From the NCBI GenBank assembly GCA_019828565.1, contig JAHDYR010000012.1, positions 1,798,001-1,862,000 of the forward strand: a DNA stretch of 64,000 nucleotides. The letters are read 5' to 3'. The DNA comes from Carpediemonas membranifera (taxonomy: Eukaryota; Fornicata). The position numbers and the translations under genes were made by a program. Under the pieces are notes generated by a model that had not been told where the DNA came from, made no database searches, and saw only the letters and a list, made by a program, of their open reading frames with translations. Below, one piece after another: positions 1-10,217 of the stretch. Positions within the stretch are counted from its first letter, which is position 1; each line of letters begins with the position of its first letter.

Positions 1-570
1 TCTAGGAACTCAAGGGGGTGTTGCGGCTCGCAGCACACGTCCAGGTGCTCCTCGATGAGCTGAATAAAGGTACAAACACGTCTCGGCTCGAGAGATCCCA
101 AATGCAGGGATTCGTGTTTCATATTTAGACCGCACTGGACCTCTTACAGGCTCTCTGCATACGCGCTTTAGTATGCAATGAAGGTATTCATTTTCCCGTA
201 AATTGTTTAAATTCAATGAATACTTCATTTTCGGTCCGGAAGAAATCGATAATCTAAGATTTTTAGGGCCTAGATTATCTAGAAAAATAGTAGATTATCT
301 ACCGACTTTCACAGTATGATTGGGCATGTTAAGGAGTGGGCAACCCAGTCTTGCCACTGCAACATCGGCATTTCTGATCAGGCTCCTTCGAGAGCGTTTC
401 ATAACCTCTCTCGGGCCCCCAACCCGGTGCGATCGGAGCTTCTGACCGCGATGAAAAAGGTTCTCATGAGAGTTGGTCTGGACGCCCCCGTGAATTTTGA
501 TTCGCGTCCTCTGTCCCTTAATCTGCCGGACCTTTCGGCACCCGACATCCTTAAGGTATCCTTAAGTCTG
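1..570. other. No recognisable gene
   Basis: I see no supported gene here. An 85-codon frame at 316-573 (+) has no recognisable motif and unremarkable composition. The stretch around 240-300 is AT-rich with short direct repeats (two near copies of a TAGATTATCTA-like word). It lies beside decayed retroelement sequence and is probably intergenic or old transposon DNA. Confidence 0.4.
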
Positions 571-651
571 TAAGGTAAGGAACCTTACCTTACCTTACCT
601 TCTGCCCGATGACATACAAAAGGCTATTCCGATTGAAGGTAAGGTAAGGTA
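571..651. repeat. Inverted AAGGT/ACCTT pentamer repeat
   Basis: Tandem CCTTA units run to about 601 and tandem AAGGT units occupy about 636-650, so the flanks can pair as a roughly 15 bp perfect stem around a 34 bp loop. A further TAAGG start at 571 pairs with the same block. The right arm ends directly at the left edge of the dispersed repeat beginning near 655, so it may be the 3' tail of that element rather than a free microsatellite. Confidence 0.75.
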
Positions 652-654
652 CCT

Positions 655-1905
655 CGCACCCAGACGAGGGTCGAGTTGGGTCGACCGCGCATCGAGGCGG
701 GTGGAGGGCGCCGGACCGCGCGCTACCGGAATACGTGGAGTGAGTATCGCTCTGCTGATTCCAGGAGCGCGCTGCCCGTTCGCGTCCGACTCGCCATTTG
801 GGGGTCGAGTCACAACTCGGCCCCGAATGAACTGCCCACACGTATGCTGCAAGGGAACAGTCAGAGCAAATCGATGCGCGGAGGGGAGGGACCAGGTGTG
901 CGCGAGGGCAGACCGGGAGGCTAGCCCTCTGGCACACACAAAATCGGTCTGGTCGGTCAGACCCATGTCAACCCAGACACCATCAGTCAACATGGTGCGT
1001 GAATGCATGCTTTAGAGCCCAGCCCGAAGCTATATCGGCCATCGATTTGGTTGACGAACTGTTCACCTGCTTTTCGAAATCGTCCCGAGACTGGACCCGA
1101 AGCTGAGCGATGCCGTCACCTCGACTACAACCATCGAATCGCTGCCGCTCTGCCATAATGCTTGTATAGCCCTCTTACATCTGGATCCGGGCCATTACCA
1201 GCGGGCGCACACTGGAAGTATGCGTTTGGAGTCGGCCCAAACATCGATTTCGACCGACATCGAACATGACGAGTAGAGGTCGGAGAGGGCTGAAACTCAC
1301 ATCATTACACTGTACGAGAAGCTCATACATGATGGCTGACCCATCTTAGTCTTTAAACTCCCAACCTTAATCTCTGGAGTCGTCGAAAATGACGACTCAG
1401 TTTGACTCAATTCACCCTCAGCCCGCACCCAATGGCGTAACCTCAGCTACTAGGCCTGGATATAGTGCGAGTGCCCCACTAACAGCCTTGGACGCAACGT
1501 CTGCCGTCATCGAGATGGTTGTGCAGAATACGCCATCTTTTTTCACACATCCCTTCGCGACCTCGAATAATCGCTCTCCAAGCACCTCTGCTGCTATATT
1601 TGTGTAAGATGCTCATTTAATACGTCTAGATCACGATTCCTCGCTTTCGCTCTTTCAGTTTCGGTCACTTCTTCGTGCCGAACTAAACAACATCAATCAG
1701 GTGCGCCGACGGGACCCTGGAGCGGCAACAAGGTAAGTCCGCCACCATCTAATGCTGTCAAAATCCTAGCTGTGCGCCACGGCGTCTTCGGACCCGGGGT
1801 ATTGCATTGGCCTCTGGCCCTTGCTGCACACCGGGACATCCGCGCCACCTTACACGGCGCGGAACCCGGCTTCTAGCTAGGAGCGCGCGGGCGGTGTGAG
1901 ACTGC
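655..1905. repeat. Dispersed repeat, copy R1
   Basis: Long blocks of this segment match 32340-33757 at high identity: 660-780, the stretch around 1080-1470, and 1620-1900. Differences are substitutions plus indels; R1 lacks about 230 bp that R2 has near 33160-33395. The segment contains a short open frame at 1389. It is best read as two copies of one degenerate mobile element. About 57 bp near 720-777 also resembles 15783-15838 in the LINE 3' region. Confidence 0.8.
1389..1607 (+). pseudogene. Truncated element ORF inside R1
   Basis: A 72-codon frame starting MTTQFDSIHPQ. The same start and first about 45 codons are recognisable in R2 from about 33000, where the frame is interrupted but continues into extra sequence (motifs FTFDHYLTLIQGNF and, in another frame, EEELQGWWIRWTP) that R1 has lost by deletion. 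I infer a gag-like or ORF1-like protein of an unknown element. No domain was recognised. The R1 copy is a deletion derivative. Confidence 0.4.
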
Positions 1906-2269
1906 CGCGCGGACATCAGATGGACCTAGGACAGTGAGCCTAGATGATACACTTGGACGACCCAGCAGCTGCTGGCGGTTGGCGAGTGTATGCGGGAGGG
2001 CAAGATCGCGGTGTGGAGCCCCATCTGTGAGTCACACCCATGGGAGGTCATTTTCGTCCAAAATTTCCATTTGCCAGAATTGCCCACGTGTGATGCGAGC
2101 CCGCTCTTGCCGCGCACAGTTGCACATTATTCATCGCTCAGCTGCCAACCATGGGGCAGCGTGTGCCCGGAGGCTGCGTACCAGCAGCTGGGGTCTGTCG
2201 AGCCCACCCTCTGCCAGTCTAAAAGTGCAGCACAATGTTTTGCTGTTGAGTCTGGTTTAATGAAAGCAT

Positions 2270-3379
2270 GGACATCAACGATCAGCCATATGATGAGGCA
2301 GAAAACATCGAAATCACATCATCCCACCCATCATTTGGCGAAATGGACAGCTAGTTCCCCGAGGACGATCTTGACGGCGATCTCGGTAGCTTCGAGGAAT
2401 CTCCAGCTCTGCACAACTCTGAGTACGGATTAGATGATATGGATGACCATATGGACACGGACGCCCAATTCCAGCCAACGCGAGGGAGGGCCTGCTCGAC
2501 AGCACCAAAGAGGAGCTCGCCCAGGCCAGGGCCGCCGCTGAGGCCGCCGCTGGATAGGTCAGGCTTGCGAAGATGGAAGTGCAGGAGAAGACATGGTCTG
2601 CAGACCAGGTGACTGCCAAGATGCAGCAGGGCATCCAACAGAGAGACCGCCTACGCTCAAGGGGCAGACGGGCAGCCTCGAGCAGGAGGTAGCTCTGTTC
2701 AAGAGCAAGGCGGCCACTCTAGAACACGACCTGGCCGTCGCCACTGACATGCTGGCCCAATGTCATGCCAAGGCCGAGGATGACGAGACCCAGTTTGGGT
2801 CGACACACGATGAGGACGACGGCATGCTCGCTGACATCCCGCCGCCCCGGGACATGACCTAGAGCACAGCCCACGCCAACAGGATCCTCGACGGTATTGA
2901 GGCCCGTGTCACGGCCCTGCGGATGAGCAAGCTGGACTCGCGTCTCGTCATACGTGGAGCAGGCCGGTCTGGTGCCAAAGCCCGGACCAGAGCCAGAAGC
3001 GGATGAGGTGCAATGTTCCTATCTGGCGCACAACCTAGAGGGCAAGGCGAAGGAGACCGGTGTAATGAAGGCGTCCCCGTCCGTCTCCAGAACCGAGACC
3101 CACCGCCGCACGCCGTCGCGGTCCATCTCTCGATCTGACTCCCAGATCAAGCTTGACCCGAAGTTTACGATCGTCCGGCGGGCCCTGGAGCGGCTTGTCG
3201 AGGGAGTCAGCGAGTCGACCCATGTGAAAGCACTAGACGCCTTCGACTCGAACGGCATGGACGGTACATCCCAATTCGTCATCGTCCTCACGAGCAAGAC
3301 GAGTCAGACGTTCAGGGCGCTGAACACCAAGCGAGAACGGAGGCGATTCGATGCTGAACTTCAGCTGAGCCGTTCTTGA
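2270..3379 (+). pseudogene. Decayed coiled-coil (gag-like) ORF
   Basis: Reading all three plus frames gives one protein-like path broken by stops and shifts: an acidic segment with repeated Asp/Met near 2430-2460, an Ala/Glu-rich coiled coil around 2500-2760, then a basic/acidic segment from 2954 ending at 3379 (ALERLVEGVSESTHVKALDAF). Stops at 2556-2558 (TAG) and 2860-2862 (TAG) interrupt it. Coiled coil followed by a charged globular part would suit a retroelement gag, and RT-like remains follow at once. Family assignment is inference. Confidence 0.45.
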
Positions 3380-3800
3380 TTCCGAATGGCACTACACAAT
3401 ATTGGTAAAGGCCCTTCTGTGTCTGGCATGCGGCGAATGGCAGTCGGTAGTCAATGTGAAAATACCAGGTCAACCCTTCCCAGAGACATGCGTGGAGCTG
3501 ACCATGGCGACTCGGAGGCTTTGATGTAGCCTTCACGGCGAAGGGATTCGATTCGTCAATGATTTGTTGGTGCACGCGACCGACTGGGCGATGGTCACGA
3601 CGAGTTAACCGGCGACCCGGTCGTTCGGGTGGCAGGGCGGATGGTACACGTGACGATACGTGGCTTTCTCTCACATTTAACGATATGAAATGCTGTTTAT
3701 GCTTGGTTTCGTCACCGGCAGAGGGATCACATCCACGGCTTGGCCCGAGGAAAAGAACGCCTACCAAGCCGTCACAGACGCCACCGTCCACCGCGCAAGT
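3330..3800. pseudogene. Degenerate Ty3-type RT fragments, both strands
   Basis: On the minus strand about 3480-3330 the conceptual peptide contains GLYQYCVVPFGIKNG, close to the conserved GLYxxxxMPFGLxNAP block of Ty3/gypsy reverse transcriptase. On the plus strand about 3543-3600 a peptide FVNDLLVHA resembles the YxDD catalytic block, with the first Asp replaced by Asn. About 3688-3790 resembles the thumb region. The pieces of one RT therefore lie in opposite orientations. Short and decayed, recognised by pattern only. Confidence 0.4.
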
Positions 3801-3880
3801 GCACGAGGGCTTGGTTGTGGCACGAGGGCCCATGTTCGTTCCTTTATCGCAGTTTAAGCCAAGACGACGATTGACGACAA

Positions 3881-4592
3881 ATGCTTAGTACGCTCTTTAC
3901 GCGCACTCCAGCCAAAATACCTGGTTGCTTCAGCAGAGCGCTGAGCTCATCGGTCATTGGCATCGATCTGGGTACCACCAACAGTTGTGTGGGCGTGTTC
4001 ACCAATGAGCCCATGATTTGCAAGAATGTAGAGGGTGATAGAACTACCCCTTCCACGGTTGCATTCACCAAGGACAAGAAGACGCTTGTAGGAGCTCCGG
4101 CGAAGCGCCAGGCGCTTACTAACTCCGCGAACACGTTCTTCGCCACGAAGCGGCTCATTGGGCGCCGGTACCAGGAGCTTGAGGACTGGAAAACCCCCTA
4201 CAGCATCGTTCAGAGCGACTCCGGGGATGCCTGGGTCGAGAGTCCGGCCATGGGCAAGACATACTCGCCTTCCCAGATCGGGGCATACGTCCTCACCAAG
4301 ATGAAGCAGTCCGCCGAGAAGTACCTCAACGATGAGGTCAACAAGGCGGTCATCACTGTCCCCGCTTACTTCAACGACTCGCAGCGCCAGGCTACCAAGG
4401 ACGCCGGCCAGATCGCCGGCCTTGAGGTCCTCCGCATCATCAACGAGCCGACCGCCGCCGCCATTGCCTACGGCCTCGACAAGACCGACAAGGACCAGCG
4501 CATCGCGGTGTACGACCTTGGTGGCGGTACCTTCGACATTTCTATCCTCGAGCTGAGCGGCGGTGTCTTCGAGGTCAAGTCGACCAACGGCA

Positions 4593-4625
<33 letters not shown>

Positions 4626-5755
4626 TGCTCGTGAACTGGATGCTCACCGAGATCAAGAAGGAGCACAAGCTTGACGTCAGCGGCGAGATCCAGGCGATGC
4701 AGCGGCTCAAGGAGATGGCCGAGAAGACCAAGATCGACCTGTCCGTCATGGAGGAGGTCGACATCCAGCTCCCCTTCCTCGCCCAGAACAAGGCCGGCGA
4801 CGTCATTCACTTCGAGCGCCGTCTTACCCGCCCCCAGTTCGAGCGCATGGTCGGCGGCCTCGTCACCCAGACGGAGGGCCCCTGCAAGGCCGCCCTCAAG
4901 GACGCCGGTCTGACCCCCGCCGACGTCGACGAGGTGATCCTCGTGGGAGGTATGACCCGCATGCCCCTGGTCCAGCAGCGCGTCGAGAAGCTCTTCGGCA
5001 AGGCCGCCAACACCAGCGTCGACCCGGACGAGGTCGTGGCCCTTGGCGCAGCCATCCAGGGCGGCATCCTCAAGGGCGACGTGTCATCCGTCGTCCTGCT
5101 CGACGTCACCCCGCTCTCCCTCGGGCTCGAGACCAGGGGCGGCGTGTTCACCCGCCTCATCCCCCGCAACACGACTATCCCCACGAAGCGCGCCCAGATG
5201 TTCAGCACGGCCGTGGATAACCAGACCGCCGTCAACATCAGGGTGTTCCAGGGCGAGCGGGACATCGCTGAGCACAACAAGATGCTCGGCGAGTTTGAGC
5301 TGACGGGTGTTCCTCCAGCCCCGAGAGGCGTGCCCCAGATCGAAGTGTCATTCGACATTGACGCCAACGGTATTGTGACGGTCTCTGCGCTTGATAAGGC
5401 GACCAACAAGAAGCAGGACATCACTGTTCAGACGAGCGGCGGGCTCAGCGAGGAGGAGGTCGCACGCATGGTGGAGGAGGCCGAGGCTTCGCGGGAGGAG
5501 GACAAGATCGCCACGGAGCTTCTCGAGCTCAAGAATGTCAGCGATAACCTCGTCTACTCGACTGAGGGCTCGCTGGAGGAGCACGCCGCCCGCATCCCCA
5601 CGGGCCTCGTTTCCGACCTGCGAGACATGATTGCCAAGGTCCGCGGCCTCATGAGCAAGCCGGACTGCAGCTACGATGAGCTTTTCGACGCGAAGGAAGC
5701 CCTTAGAGTTGCCGCCGCCAAGATCGGCGAGAGTATGTATGGCCAGAAGGCCTAA
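3881..5755 (+). CDS. HSP70mt: Mitochondrial-type Hsp70 chaperone
   Basis: A 624-residue Hsp70 of the mitochondrial (DnaK/Ssc1/mortalin) type. It is an ATP-driven chaperone of the matrix of a mitochondrion or related organelle, needed for protein import and for Fe-S cluster assembly. Seen: a 24-residue Ser/Arg-rich presequence-like start; the phosphate-loop motif GIDLGTTNS at about 27-35; the GDAWVE signature typical of mitochondrial and alpha-proteobacterial members; [46 protein letters not shown]; and a substrate-binding domain with [11 protein letters not shown]. The ATG at 3881 is chosen because it supplies the targeting presequence. The C-terminal lid is intact but lacks a long tail, as usual for organellar forms. 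The frame is uninterrupted and strongly GC3-biased, so this is a genuine host gene. Confidence 0.96.
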
Positions 5756-5838
5756 GGCTGCGGGATCGTTGTAAATATTAATGGTTTAATGTATTCTATT
5801 GGAACCATGAATAAGACACGGCACCGCACGGACGATCC

Positions 5839-6350
5839 TCATGAGAGGTGGCGCCCCCTGGTCATACCGACCACCCCCCGACGCCGCTCAGTGCACGCCT
5901 GTTGCGGAGCCCGTCGTTGGGGCAGCTCCAGGTCTGCCATTGACCCGGGCGTCGAATAACGATGGATTCGCAGGCCAGCCGCTAGCGAGTCCATCGGGCG
6001 GTGGTTGCGGAGCAGGTAGTTCAGTTGGGGAATGGCGCAGGACCGCAGCATTCTCATCGCGTGCAGGCGAGCCCGAGGGGTTGACTCCGCAATGTCCTCC
6101 AGCTGGGCAGCTCCGACGAGCCGCTGTGCGTCGCGCACCCAGGCCTCGAGCCTGGCCTCGCAGCCTTCATCCGGGCCGATGTATCCTCCGGGGAACTCCC
6201 TGGCGACTGTCCTGACTACCTCCTCGAGCTCGTACGACTCGGCTTCCCCCGCGTGGATCACGACTGTCTTCGTGGGATGGTAGGTGAAGTCGAGCCCCGA
6301 CGGGCCGGCTGCACTCTTCAGTCGGCCGATGACGGTCGGTGGCAGTCGAC
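5839..6350 (-). pseudogene. Non-LTR RT fragment, C-terminal part
   Basis: The minus-strand peptide contains PTKTVVIHAGEA, then GGYIGPDEGCEARLEAWV and a helical stretch ending CAIPQLNYLLRN. This pattern (KT-x-V, a G-x-x-IG turn, then MRMLRSCAIPQLNYLLR) is what follows the palm in a family of protist non-LTR reverse transcriptases that lack an APE endonuclease. No catalytic palm motif is present. It is abutted head to head by the N-terminal part of the same kind of RT at 6363-6919 on the other strand. Confidence 0.55.
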
Positions 6351-6362
6351 CCTGGGAAGATG

Positions 6363-6922
6363 AGGATGCAGTCAAAAGCAGCACGCGCCGTCCGCCTGTG
6401 CGACGAACTCGACCGCAACGGGAAGGCATACCGCAGCCTCAGCCAGACTGGGGACCTGCCTAACTCGGACGTGGTACATGCTGAGCTCAGCCGGCTTCAC
6501 CCGCTCAAGCAGCTGACTGCCCCGCCGACCTTGCAGACTTGACGCCCCCAGATGGGGTCACCCCTACCGCCTCGATAGTGGCCACCGGTGCCGACGTGCA
6601 CCGAGCGATCATGGCTGCCAACCGAGAATCATGCCCAGGACCCTCAGGGATGGACTTCACCCTGCTGTGGCAGATGGAGGTGGCCTCCCATAACGAACTT
6701 CCCATGCTTGACTTCATGCTGGGCGGGCTAGCGTTCGGTGAGTGGCGATCTAGGCGATATGCCAAGCGGATTGAACACGCCCAGCCGCTGTACGCTTTTA
6801 CTGACGAAAACCCCCTCCGCTCGGCCTTTGACGACGTCGGGTCAGTGCTGGACGCTGGGGTACCGGACTTGGTTGAGGACAAGGGGACGTACGTCTCGCT
6901 ACATGAACTCAGCAGGTGACGC
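6363..6922 (+). pseudogene. Non-LTR RT fragment, N-terminal part
   Basis: Two overlapping plus frames read as one protein: a basic segment with SKAARAVRLCDELDRNG, then LHPLKQLTAPP, then (frame change near 6540) ADVHRAIMAANRESCPGPSGMDF and a helical stretch to about 6919. The PGPSG block is the conserved start of the RT fingers in many protist LINE-type RTs. The palm with the catalytic Asp residues is missing. Opposite orientation to the C-terminal piece at 5839-6350 suggests a 5'-inverted insertion. Confidence 0.5.
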
Positions 6923-7078
6923 GATAAATAATACATTAGCAACGTAGGGGGGCTGAGGGAATGGGCTGGGCGTGTTACTGGGTGCGTGGATAGGATCCGC
7001 ACGTGCTATTGATCGCCCACACGAAACAGGGTGGCGCCATTTCCATGCCGCATTTTTATGGTATGCCTCGCGATCAAG

Positions 7079-7702
7079 ATGGCAATCGAGAAGAATGGCG
7101 AATTTGCTGTTGTACGAGATGATATGCAAGGCGTACATCGGATAATTGATACCGCCAGTGCCGTGAGATCCAAGGTGGCGGCTATTATGGCCGAGGACGA
7201 CGCCTACATCGCCGGAATTGGCGAAATTCAAGCAATGAGCATCACAGCACAAGCGGAGAAGCATCTTGATGCCAATATTTCTCGGCTTTCTCGGCTTGCG
7301 GACGAGAAAGTTGACACTGTCTGCCATGCGGAGCAACGTCTCCTGGCAGAGCAAGAACGACTCCGCGCCGAGATCGAGCGGGAGAAGAGAGCAGTCACAG
7401 AGTGTGGGAACAGAGTTGATTCGCTCGCCAGCCACCTCAACGGCAAGCGGCGTCAGCTCCTGCAGCTCGAACACGACATGGATGTCGCCGAACAGCGCCG
7501 TGTCGAGGAGATGCAGGCGATGGTGGCGAGGAACGAGGAGCTCCAGCTCCGGATGGCCATGGTGAGCGCGGCAGGGGCCCATGGGGACGACTCGCTCGAC
7601 AGTCAGGTGCATAGTGTCATGGAGCAGTTTAACGTAGCATTCGGGGCGAAGACGGCGGCTGTGCCTGTCATGCAGGTACCCTCTGACCTCGTAGACGACT
7701 GA
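7079..7702 (+). CDS. Coiled-coil protein, unknown
   Basis: About 208 residues from the ATG at 7079 (in-frame ATG at 7058 also possible). Residues about 60-165 form a nearly continuous Glu/Arg/Leu-rich coiled coil (LADEKVDTVCHAEQRLLAEQ and onward). A short C-terminal tail ends VPSDLVDD. There is no catalytic motif, signal peptide or membrane segment. A short coiled-coil adaptor with a small C-terminal domain would suit a cytoskeletal or kinetochore component, but I cannot assign it. Even codon use and a clean frame argue for a host gene. Confidence 0.7.
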   Translation: MAIEKNGEFAVVRDDMQGVHRIIDTASAVRSKVAAIMAEDDAYIAGIGEIQAMSITAQAEKHLDANISRLSRLADEKVDTVCHAEQRLLAEQERLRAEIEREKRAVTECGNRVDSLASHLNGKRRQLLQLEHDMDVAEQRRVEEMQAMVARNEELQLRMAMVSAAGAHGDDSLDSQVHSVMEQFNVAFGAKTAAVPVMQVPSDLVDD

Positions 7703-7783
7703 GGCTATGCATAGATGTAGTAATAGCAGCTGCATGTATTTATAAAACCTGCAGCCTTTCTCATCAACCATCCGTGACACGGT

Positions 7784-8056
7784 TTATTTATTTTGACGTT
7801 GTGACACCATCCCCTGTACCGCCGGGTTCCTAGTTCGAGATACGACAAGACGCGCTGGCACCATGGATTGGCGCCAAGCCTGGGCGATCTGGAGAGTTCC
7901 CAGATTTTTTCCGCATTTTTTCCCAATGGCCTCTTTGCTCAGGAGGGCGAGGGGATGCTCGGGAGCCGCTGACACCTGTAAATAGTTCGTCAGGTCCCTG
8001 ACAAAGCGCGCCACAGACTGATGGCGCAGGTCCCGTAGAATGGGAGTTTTAGCCAT
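7784..8056 (-). CDS. Small hypothetical protein
   Basis: A 90-codon minus-strand frame from the ATG at 8056. The N-terminal third is helical and protein-like (ILRDLRHQSVARFVRDLTNY), and the C-terminus is basic (SRTRNPAVQGMVSQRQNK). Its start codon lies 33 bp from the divergent ATG at 8089, which would be a shared bidirectional promoter. No family recognised. The compact spacing is like other gene pairs here, but a chance frame is not excluded. Confidence 0.4.
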   Translation of the reverse strand: MAKTPILRDLRHQSVARFVRDLTNYLQVSAAPEHPLALLSKEAIGKKCGKNLGTLQIAQAWRQSMVPARLVVSRTRNPAVQGMVSQRQNK

Positions 8057-8088
8057 GTCCAGTTTTTTACATCCAATCATTTACATTC

Positions 8089-9364
8089 ATGACTCACCAG
8101 CCCGCGGCAACCCCAAGTGTGACTCAAGCTCGCACCAGAAGTCGACAGAGACGAGTTAAACATGAGGTAGGGCAATTGTCTTCTGCGCAATCTGCACCAT
8201 GCTTCCGCGGGCTCCCTCTCGAACACAGAGGCTCTCCATCTTGTCTGTGGACGCCGCTCCCACGGTCAGGTCACGTATTATTCGCGGGGATGCTGGACTG
8301 GCTTGGGTGGCGTATACGGCCGGAGGAAAAAAGTGCCTTAAGGTGCGTATTTTGGTGTGTTCATGAAAGACGGGGTAGAGAACGTCATCGACCCTGCTAT
8401 CTTTGCAGAAGAGTTCATGGACTTCATCGTGAACAGAAAGGCGAAACAATCTTCGCTTGCCTCAATTCTTGGCGACGAAATCATCTCGTTTATCGAGAAC
8501 GGCATTGTTTCAACAGAGGTGACGCCACCGCCAAAGAAATCGGCGTCCGTAACATATCATACCTCCTCGTTTGCGCCCAAACGTGAGCACCATCCTTCGC
8601 CGGCCCGTACCGTTACCCCCTCGCCAGCCCCGAAGAGCTCGACCCCGGCAACAGAGAACGGTTCACAGCCAAAGTCGATGCGGTATGTGGTGAGTACCGC
8701 CGCCAAGCCACAGACCGCGCACCAGCCAGCAAGGTTCTCTGACGTCACCAAGTTTGTCGCCAAGGCGCCCCCGGCACGCCGGCAGAGGCCAAAGGATCCG
8801 GCGCATATTGTTATTAATAACATTCCCCGTGCTGCCCCGCGTGCCGCCCAGATGCCCGGGCAGTCGGACCTGAGGCTCGCCCAGGCGCCCACAGCGCGGG
8901 TCGAGGGCACACCGCTGAGGCCGATAGTTCTCAGCGTCCGCCATGACAGAATAGTGGAGAAGGACACGCCGGTGGTCGCCGCGTCCGACTGGGCGGGAGT
9001 CACCCGTGCAGTCGCCCCGACACCCGCAGCGATCCTCCCCCGCCCGGCCCCGGAGACGGCCACCCCGGTCCAGCCCCCTAAGCCCGAGTCAGCGACCCCA
9101 CTGTCTGCCTCCCCGTCGGACACCGGCCCCGAGGCGACGTCGCCCCTTCAGTATGAGTCCGAGAGCACATTCATCCCCTCGTCCGGGACCTCTATCTCCA
9201 GGGGCCTGTTTAGCAGCGGCACCCGGTTCTCCACCTCCTCGGCCTCTGAAGACTCCGCCCTGTCTGGGCTCGACAGCGGCATGACGAGCGGGGACTCGCT
9301 GCTGGGCGATACCGGGCTGTCTCCCGGGGAAGTGAGGCAGACTGTCGGCCGCAGGTGGAGGTGA
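8089..9364 (+). CDS. Disordered Pro/Ser-rich protein, two exons
   Basis: Exon 1 (8089-8166) encodes a basic Gln/Arg/Thr-rich start. A 62 bp intron follows (8167-8228, GTAGGG...ACAG) and the phase is preserved into exon 2 from 8229, which reads SILSVDAAPTVRSRIIRG and on to GLAWVAYTAGGKKCLK. The frame then must shift by one base near 8340-8344 to continue as AYFGVFMKDGVENVIDPAIF and the long Pro/Ser/Thr-rich tail to 9364. A missing G there would restore one frame of about 400 residues. The N-terminal 120 residues look folded and the rest disordered. Function unknown. Without the 5' exon the simplest start is ATG 8363. Confidence 0.6.
8167..8228 (+). other. Spliceosomal intron (62 bp)
   Basis: It has GTAGGG at the 5' side and AACACAG at the 3' side. 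Removing it joins two protein-like frames in phase 0. Inferred from frame continuity only. Confidence 0.55.
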
Positions 9365-9642
9365 GCCGTGCCATGGTCTGTAAGCAAGCTTTAGTTACAT
9401 TAGATACTATTATTCACGTAAATGCTGTTGGATCTTCCTGCTTGTTGTCCCCCGTGAGAGTCCAGACCTCGTCGACCTCATTGTTCGCTGTCTCCAGAGC
9501 CATACCTGACCCAGAGCAGCCATGCCCTCTCAAGAACTACAGCAAGAAGTGCGACTTCGGTTCTGCTTGGTAAATGAGCATGGTTAGACACGTGCAGAAG
9601 ACCGCTGATGTCAATCAATTGATTGACCCTTAAAATGCACCT

Positions 9643-10023
9643 ATGGGGAAGCCGAAGAAGAGCGTGGGTGTGAAGGATACTGCGACTGCGCAGTATATCC
9701 CAAAGAATCCCGGAAGACCAACTTTCAAGAAGACTGGGCGCATTGAGAAGAAAGGAGAAGGTTTGCAGCCTGTCGTGAAGGATGTGGTTCAAAAAGGACA
9801 AAAGAGAGATATTGAGCGCAATATTCTTAAGAACAGAGGCCTTACCGCCTTCAGAAAGAAGGACAAGCGTGTGCCCCGTTCGAAGCGCCGGATGCAGTTC
9901 GAAAAGCTTGACCGGAAGCACAAGTCCATGACCAAGAACTTCACTGAAGCGAAGCACGGCAACTATGAGGGCGAGGCCAACGGTATCAACCCCAACGTGG
10001 TCCACAGTGTGTCCCTTCACTGA
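9643..10023 (+). CDS. Sas10/Utp3 C-terminal domain protein
   Basis: A 126-residue, very basic protein. Residues about 58-100 match the Sas10 C-terminal signature: ILKNRGLTAFRKKDKRVPR followed by SKRRMQFEKLDRKHKS (family pattern N-K/R-GLT-x-RKK-x-x-R-x-PR-x-K-x-R). In yeast and human this domain is the tail of UTP3/SAS10 or related proteins of the small-subunit processome, acting in nucleolar 18S rRNA maturation. Here only the domain exists: full-length family members are typically several hundred residues. The ATG at 9643 is the only sensible start, and I found no upstream exon that adds the usual N-terminal region. Confidence 0.75.
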   Translation: MGKPKKSVGVKDTATAQYIPKNPGRPTFKKTGRIEKKGEGLQPVVKDVVQKGQKRDIERNILKNRGLTAFRKKDKRVPRSKRRMQFEKLDRKHKSMTKNFTEAKHGNYEGEANGINPNVVHSVSLH

Positions 10024-10217
10024 GTTGCAGTGTTTGTGTTGGATGAAAAGCGACCAGCGCCATTCGGATAAAGACAGTCTTATTTCGTGGTCAGGGTGCT
10101 GAGCCGACCTTCTCAATGTCATATAGTTCGACTGATGAGGAATTATCAGGATTTATGTGACCTCATGTATGCAGTAAGTGGCCAGCATCACAGACAGGGC
10201 TTCTTTCAAGCACAAGA

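Noticed and set aside
571-651. Telomeric repeat
   Set aside because: The unit is AAGGT/TAAGG, not TTAGG or TTAGGG, and it is internal and inverted.
3947-4810. A 287-codon antisense frame under Hsp70
   Set aside because: Typical mirror frame of a GC3-rich gene; no motif of its own.
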